A stretch of 56,556 bases of DNA from JANLYQ01 sp031365725 (GTDB taxonomy: Bacteria > Actinomycetota > Actinomycetes > JACCUZ01): the NCBI GenBank assembly GCA_031365725.1, contig JANLYQ010000067.1, positions 1 to 56,556 of the forward strand, read 5' to 3'. The number at the start of each line of letters is the position of its first letter. Position 1 is the first letter of the stretch. Position numbers and translations under genes: made by a program. Below the pieces are notes generated by a model that had not been told where the DNA came from, ran no database searches, and saw only the letters and a program-made list of their open reading frames with translations. Positions 52,183 to 56,556 of the stretch are shown here, one piece after another.

Positions 52183-53013
52183 TCAGCCGGCGGGCGTCGA
52201 GGCGGACGGCCGTCGGGCCTGAACCAGCGGTCGGTAGCCCAGCCGGCGCGAGATCACCCGGGCCGACTCGATGAGCACGGTCGTGTGCCGGCGCAGCGCC
52301 GGCTGCATCCGCTGGGTCGCACCGACGACACTGATCGCCGCGATGACGTTGCCGTCCGGCCCGCGCAGCGGAGCACCGACCGAAACCACGCCGGGGTGAC
52401 CCTCCTCGGCGTTGATGGCCCAGCCGCGCGTCGTGACCTCGTCGAGCTCGCGCAGCAGACGGTCGTGGTCGGTGATGGTGCGCTCGGTGCGTCGGGCAAG
52501 GACGACACCGTGGAGTCGGGCAAGCAGCAGGTCGCGGGGCATCGCTGCCAGCAGCACCTTCCCCGAGCTGGTCTGGTGCGCCGGCAGCCGATGCCCGACC
52601 TTGCGAAACACCGGCAGCATGTGGTGGCTCTCGAGGCGCTCGACGTAGACGACCTCGAGGCCGTCGAGCACCGCGACGTGCACCATCTCGCCGGTGGTGT
52701 GCCGCAGGGTGGTGAGCACCGGGAGTGCAGCCTCGTGCAGGTCGACGTGCTCGGTCACGGTGGTCCCGAGCTCGTAGAGCGCCAGGCCCAGGCGATAGCG
52801 ACCGGTCTGCGGGTCCTGCTCGAGCAACCGCTCGTGGGCGAGTGTCGAGAGCAGCCGGTGGGTGGTGCTCTTGCCCAGCCCCAGGTGTCGGGCCAGCTCG
52901 CTGACCCCGAGTTCCTGACCGGCGCTGGAGAACGCGCGGAGCACCCGCGCAGCATTGGAGACCGAGCCGAGCAGCAGGCTGCGCTCGGCGGCGGGCAGAT
53001 CTGGCCCAGTCAT
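52183..53013 (-). CDS. IclR-family transcriptional regulator
   Basis: The ATG at 53013 gives 276 residues. The winged-helix domain (about 15-75) reads SVSNAARVLRAFSSAGQELG, then GVSELARHLGLGKSTTHRLL. The effector domain contains RLPAHQTSSGKVLLAAMP and EEGHPGVVSVGAPLRGPDG, both standard for IclR. It is divergent from the PEP-synthase-like gene and very likely controls it, with an aromatic or phenolic metabolite as a plausible effector (inferred). Confidence 0.92.
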   Translation of the reverse strand: MTGPDLPAAERSLLLGSVSNAARVLRAFSSAGQELGVSELARHLGLGKSTTHRLLSTLAHERLLEQDPQTGRYRLGLALYELGTTVTEHVDLHEAALPVLTTLRHTTGEMVHVAVLDGLEVVYVERLESHHMLPVFRKVGHRLPAHQTSSGKVLLAAMPRDLLLARLHGVVLARRTERTITDHDRLLRELDEVTTRGWAINAEEGHPGVVSVGAPLRGPDGNVIAAISVVGATQRMQPALRRHTTVLIESARVISRRLGYRPLVQARRPSASTPAG

Positions 53014-53033
53014 GCCCGGAGCGTAAGCCCGAC

Positions 53034-53050
53034 GTCCCGTTCCGCGGGAC
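53034..53050. promoter_or_regulatory. Candidate IclR operator
   Basis: GTCCCG-TTCCG-CGGGAC is an inverted repeat that includes the near-palindrome GTTCCGCGGGAC (53039-53050). It lies 21-37 bases upstream of the iclR start and about 80 bases before the divergent gene, a suitable place for shared control. IclR binding is inferred. Confidence 0.5.
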
Positions 53051-53130
53051 AGGATACTTGTGACCCAGGCCACACCCGCGTTGACTTCTCCCTACGGCGA
53101 CCTCCCAGGAGCCGCATCCCAGGAGGCTCG

Positions 53131-54279
53131 GTGTCGAACGCCACGCAGGTGCCACCCGCGGCTCGAGCGCCCGCCGGCCGGCACATCGCCTGGTTCGAGG
53201 ACACGACTCAGGACGTCGCCGAGGTGGCGGATCTCGGAGGCAAGAACGCCAGCCTGACGACGATGACCGCCGCCGGGCTGCCGGTGCCTCCCGGCTTCGC
53301 CGTGTCGGCCTCGGCCTACCGCACGGTCTTCGCACTGTCCGGCGCGGACCGCGAGCTCGCGGACCTGATGGCCACGGTGGACCCCGACGACGCGGCCGCG
53401 GTCGCCGTCGTCGGACGCGCCGCACGCGCGGTGGTCCTTGGCCTCGAACTGCCGGACTGGCTGCTCGAGCCGATGGCCCAGGCTTACGTCGAGCTCAGCG
53501 CGCGCTGCGGCACGACCGACCTGCCGGTGGCGGTGCGCAGCAGTGCCACCTGCGAGGACCAGCCCGACGCCAGCTTTGCCGGCGAGCACGACACGTTCCT
53601 GTGGGTGCGTGGCGCCGAGGGGCCCGAGGGTGTCGCGGCGCATGTGCTGCGCTGCTGGTCGAGCCTGTTCACCGACCGGGCGATCTGCTACCGCCGCGCC
53701 ATGGGCTACCTCGACTCGACCGCGGCCATGAGTGTCGGCGTGCAGAAGATGGTGCTGCCGCGCGCCGCCGGTGTCGCGTTCACCCTCAACCCCACCAACG
53801 GCGACCGGTCGCAGGTGGCGATCGACGCCAGCTGGGGCTTCGGCGAGGCCGTGGTCAGTGGTTCGGTCACCCCGGACAACTTCTTGGTCGACAAGGTCAT
53901 GGGCCAGATCACGTCGCGCACCATCTCGGCCAAGTCGATCGAGTACGTCGTCGACCAGCACGACACCGTGGTCGAGGTGCCTGTCGACGTCCCGCGCCGC
54001 GACGTGCCGTGCCTCACCGACGACGAGGTCCACTCGGTGGCCACGTTGGCCCGACGTGCGGAGCGCTACTACCGGGCTCCGCAGGACGTCGAGTGGGCGC
54101 TGGACGACCAGCTGCCGCCGGGGGACAACGTGCTGCTGCTGCAGTCCCGACCCGAGACGGTCTGGAGCCGCAAGGTCCGCCCGCAGCGCAGCGGGGAGCA
54201 CGACACCTTCCGCAGCATCGTCACCACCTTGCTCGACCCGCATCGCGGCGCTGGCGGTCATGGACCGCACGCGCACTGA
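53131..54279 (+). CDS. PEP-synthase-like ATP-grasp subunit
   Basis: GTG 53131 after GGAGG gives 382 residues. It is the N-terminal (PEP/pyruvate-kinase ATP-binding) part of PEP synthase as a free protein: DLGGKNASLTTMTAAGLPVP, VAVRSSATCEDQPDASFAGE, GVAFTLNPTNGDRS, ASWGFGEAVVSG, and DVEWALD with the closing LLLQSRPET. It should transfer ATP-derived phosphate to the His of the partner encoded next. Two-protein versions are known as phenylphosphate synthase and as CreHI in Corynebacterium cresol degradation. The true substrate here is unknown. Confidence 0.86.
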   Translation: MSNATQVPPAARAPAGRHIAWFEDTTQDVAEVADLGGKNASLTTMTAAGLPVPPGFAVSASAYRTVFALSGADRELADLMATVDPDDAAAVAVVGRAARAVVLGLELPDWLLEPMAQAYVELSARCGTTDLPVAVRSSATCEDQPDASFAGEHDTFLWVRGAEGPEGVAAHVLRCWSSLFTDRAICYRRAMGYLDSTAAMSVGVQKMVLPRAAGVAFTLNPTNGDRSQVAIDASWGFGEAVVSGSVTPDNFLVDKVMGQITSRTISAKSIEYVVDQHDTVVEVPVDVPRRDVPCLTDDEVHSVATLARRAERYYRAPQDVEWALDDQLPPGDNVLLLQSRPETVWSRKVRPQRSGEHDTFRSIVTTLLDPHRGAGGHGPHAH

Positions 54280-54381
54280 GTTGACTCACTGGCACGGCGC
54301 ACCACCTGCATGCCCGCACCACCTGCACCAGCCGCCGCCCGGAATCGGTCGGCGGTCCGCGTGGCGTCAAGGAGGACGACC

Positions 54382-56190
54382 ATGGCAGACCGGTTCCCCA
54401 GCCCGTTCGACATCACCACCCCGCCCGGTGCCGAGGGATGGCAGAACCTCTACGCCTATTCGAGCGTCTTCAGCGACGACCGACGTGCCGACGAGGACGC
54501 GCGCTTCTGGTTCATGGACGGCGTGCACACCCCCGAGGCCGTGTCCCCATGGGACGCGACGATCCTCGAGTTCGCCCTGATCGCGCTGTCGCAGTACAAC
54601 ACCCGGCACTACATCATCCCGCCGGCTCTCGGCGTGGACATCCGCATCCTCAACGGCTACATGTATCTCTCCCCGGTCGGCGTCACCGACGGTGCCGAGA
54701 TCGAGGCTCGCGTGCCGGAGTTCATGGAGCGTGCCGGCTACTACTTCGGCAACTGGGACACGCTGTACGAATCCTGGCTGCCCAAGGTCAAGGTGCTGAT
54801 CGCCGAGCTCGAGGAGATCAGCTTTGCCACGCTGCCGGACCGCGAGGAGATGGCTGTCCTCACCGAGGCCCGTGGACTCGGCAGTGGCTACACGCTGATG
54901 TCGTCGTACAACCGCCTGCTCGACCTCGTGCTCAAGCTGTGGAACTACCACTTCGAGTTCCTGAACCTGGGCTACGCGGCGTACCTCGACTTCTTCGGCT
55001 ACTGCAAGGGTCTGTGGCCGAACATCCCCGACCAGGCGATCGCCAAGATGGTCGCCGGCATCCACGTCGACCTGTTCCAGCCCGACGACGAGCTCAAGAA
55101 GCTGGCAGCGCTGGCTGTGAGCCTCGGGGTCGACGGGACCCTCGACCAGGGCACCGCGGACGAGGCCATCACCGCCTTGTCGGCGAGCGAGGCCGGCCGC
55201 ACCTGGGTCGCCGCCTGGGAGAAGGCGAAGGACCCGTGGTTCAACTTCTCGGCGGGCAGCGGTTTTTACCACTCCGACAAGGTGTGGATGGAGCACCTCG
55301 ACATCCCGATGGGCTTCATCCGCAGCTATGTCACCAAGGTGCGCCGCGGGGAGTCTCTGGACCGGCCGATGGCGGCCGTGGCAGCAGAACGCGATCGCAT
55401 CGTCGGGGAGTACACCGAGCTCATCGAGGGTGACGAGGACCGGGCGACGTTCGAGGGCAAGCTGGGCCTCGCGCGGACCGTGTTCCCCTACGTCGAGAAC
55501 CACAACTTCTACGTCGAGCACTGGGGCCACTCGATCATCTGGCGCAAGATGCGCGACCTCGGCACTCTGCTCGCCAAGGAAGGCTTCTTCGCCGAGCCCG
55601 ACGACATCTTCCTGCTGCAGCGTTCGGAGGTCCCGAGTGTGCTGTTCGACCTCTATCACGGGTGGGCGGTGGGCATCGAGAGCCGCGGTCCCAAGTTCTG
55701 GCCGGCTGAGGTGGAGCGCCGCAAGGGCATCATGAGCTCGCTGCGCCAGTGGTCGCCGCCGCCAGCCCTCGGCGTCCCGCCGGAGGTCATCACCGAGCCG
55801 TTCACCGTCATGCTGTGGGGCATCACGTCCGACAGCGTGCAGCAGTGGCTCGGCGGCGCCCAGGACGACGGGAGCCTGTCCGGCTTCGCTGCATCGCCCG
55901 GCATCGCCGAGGGTCCGGCCCGCGTCATCTTCAGCGCCGACGGGATCGCGGACCTGCAGGACGGCGAGATCCTCGTCGCCCCGCTCACGGCGCCTTCATG
56001 GGCACCGGTGTTCGGCAAGATCGCGGCGACCGTCACCGACGTCGGCGGGATCATGAGCCACGCAGCCATCGTGTGTCGCGAGTACGGCCTGCCGGCCGTG
56101 ACCGGCACCGCCTTCGGTACCAAGACCATCAAGACCGGCCAGCGTCTCCGTGTCGACGGGAACACCGGCAAAGTCACGATCCTCGACTGA
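54382..56190 (+). CDS. PEP-synthase-like subunit with mobile phospho-His domain
   Basis: AAGGAGG precedes the ATG at 54382; the 602-residue protein has a long helical substrate domain (about 1-510) and a C-terminal PEP-utilisers mobile domain: ASPGIAEGPARVI, then DVGGIMSHAAIVCREYGLPA with the catalytic His of the SHAAI motif, then VTGTAFGTKTIKTGQ. The large N-terminal domain is not the pyruvate-binding barrel of true PEP synthase, which supports a dedicated acceptor such as a phenol. It lies 102 bases after the ATP-grasp gene and just ahead of a Rieske oxygenase. Confidence 0.86.
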   Translation: MADRFPSPFDITTPPGAEGWQNLYAYSSVFSDDRRADEDARFWFMDGVHTPEAVSPWDATILEFALIALSQYNTRHYIIPPALGVDIRILNGYMYLSPVGVTDGAEIEARVPEFMERAGYYFGNWDTLYESWLPKVKVLIAELEEISFATLPDREEMAVLTEARGLGSGYTLMSSYNRLLDLVLKLWNYHFEFLNLGYAAYLDFFGYCKGLWPNIPDQAIAKMVAGIHVDLFQPDDELKKLAALAVSLGVDGTLDQGTADEAITALSASEAGRTWVAAWEKAKDPWFNFSAGSGFYHSDKVWMEHLDIPMGFIRSYVTKVRRGESLDRPMAAVAAERDRIVGEYTELIEGDEDRATFEGKLGLARTVFPYVENHNFYVEHWGHSIIWRKMRDLGTLLAKEGFFAEPDDIFLLQRSEVPSVLFDLYHGWAVGIESRGPKFWPAEVERRKGIMSSLRQWSPPPALGVPPEVITEPFTVMLWGITSDSVQQWLGGAQDDGSLSGFAASPGIAEGPARVIFSADGIADLQDGEILVAPLTAPSWAPVFGKIAATVTDVGGIMSHAAIVCREYGLPAVTGTAFGTKTIKTGQRLRVDGNTGKVTILD

Positions 56191-56223
56191 GGTCGATCAC
56201 CACCGACCGACAGGAGAACACGC

Positions 56224-56556
56224 ATGCTGACAGCAGAGCAGAACGACGAGCTGACCGACTTCGCCGCCGGGACACCGATGGGCGAGCTGCTCCGTCGCTA
56301 CTGGTACCCCGTGGCCTTCACGCGGGAGCTCGAGGAGTTCCCGGTGAAGTCCACGCGGCTGCTGGGTGAGGACTTCGCGCTCTACAAGACCGCCAGTGGC
56401 CGGTACGGCATCGTGCCCGAGGCCTGCCCGCACCGGCGGGCGTCCCTTGCGTACGGCGTCGTGGAGTCCAACGGCATCCGCTGCCCCTACCACGGGTGGC
56501 TGTTCGGTCTGGACGGTACGTGCCTCGAGCAGCCGGCCGAGCGCGAGGAGACCACG
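56224..56556 (+). CDS. Rieske oxygenase alpha subunit, cut by window end
   Basis: The ATG at 56224 follows AGGAGA; 111 residues are visible before the window ends. The start LLRRYWYPVAFTRELEEFPV and the [2Fe-2S] motifs CPHRRASLAYG and CPYHGW mark a Rieske non-haem iron oxygenase of the phthalate/phenoxybenzoate dioxygenase type. The catalytic domain lies outside the window. It belongs to the same operon as the PEP-synthase-like pair and probably oxidises the aromatic substrate or its phosphorylated form. Confidence 0.9.
   Translation, partial: MLTAEQNDELTDFAAGTPMGELLRRYWYPVAFTRELEEFPVKSTRLLGEDFALYKTASGRYGIVPEACPHRRASLAYGVVESNGIRCPYHGWLFGLDGTCLEQPAEREETT

Noticed and set aside
51191..53425. 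A 744-codon minus-strand frame over the SDR, iclR and PEP-synthase genes
   Set aside because: It is Arg/Ala/Pro low-complexity sequence, overlapped by three well-supported genes in other frames.
54367..55659. A 430-codon minus-strand frame
   Set aside because: Antisense shadow of the mobile-domain subunit gene, with no start signal or motif.

Overview
The window is high-GC DNA with GTG starts, GGAGG-type ribosome binding sites, chains of 1-4 nt overlapping genes, Actinobacteria-style DesK/NarL two-component genes and a Gram-positive LPXTG surface protein. It fits an actinomycete, perhaps of the Nocardioides/Intrasporangium type, although the genus cannot be fixed from the sequence. I recognised no rRNA, tRNA, CRISPR array or prophage.

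Left part (1-11460). After decayed DNA and a small lipoprotein comes a secreted PD40/TolB-like propeller protein. Next is a tightly overlapping four-gene operon (3345-8579): membrane kinase A, a TRAP/DctP-like substrate-binding lipoprotein, membrane kinase B and a NarL-type response regulator. Kinase A keeps the ATP-binding domain but has Ala where the phospho-accepting His should be. Kinase B keeps the His but has lost the N- and G-boxes of the ATPase domain. Together they look like one split sensor kinase built around an extracellular binding protein, and this is my lead candidate for an unusual system. A PadR/HAAS membrane operon follows and ends in a frameshifted, truncated alpha/beta-hydrolase lipoprotein.

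Mobile and accessory part (11458-25000). An IS3-family element is interrupted by an IS30-family element with a clean 3-bp target duplication; the IS30 transposase carries an amber codon. Different broken genes lie on the two sides of the IS3 element. Two IstB (IS21) remnants in opposite orientation flank a cassette of three large intact genes of unknown function (15583-21030), preceded by a 20-bp perfect palindrome. An intact IS256-family element, a small membrane protein, a VOC fragment and a decayed serine hydrolase follow.

Inositol catabolism (25068-34995). A LacI-type regulator and iolG run leftward. iolE, iolC, a class I aldolase, iolB, a Gfo/Idh/MocA dehydrogenase, iolD and another Gfo/Idh/MocA dehydrogenase run rightward. 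A 24-bp dyad operator sits between the divergent units. No transporter and no iolA are in view.

Right part (35374-56556). There is a secreted cupin, remnants of a partner-switching/PAS signalling locus (STAS, GAF-PAS, HATPase pieces), a secreted polysaccharide deacetylase, and a 2774-residue DUF11-repeat surface protein with an LPHTG sorting signal. Then come Nei glycosylase, a small hypothetical protein, a cold-shock protein with a strong terminator, aldose epimerase, and a HAD-tautomerase-SDR operon. Last are an IclR regulator and the divergent two-protein PEP-synthase-like enzyme next to a Rieske oxygenase that runs off the end. By analogy with phenylphosphate synthase and the CreHI proteins, this last group suggests phosphorylation-primed degradation of an aromatic or phenolic compound.
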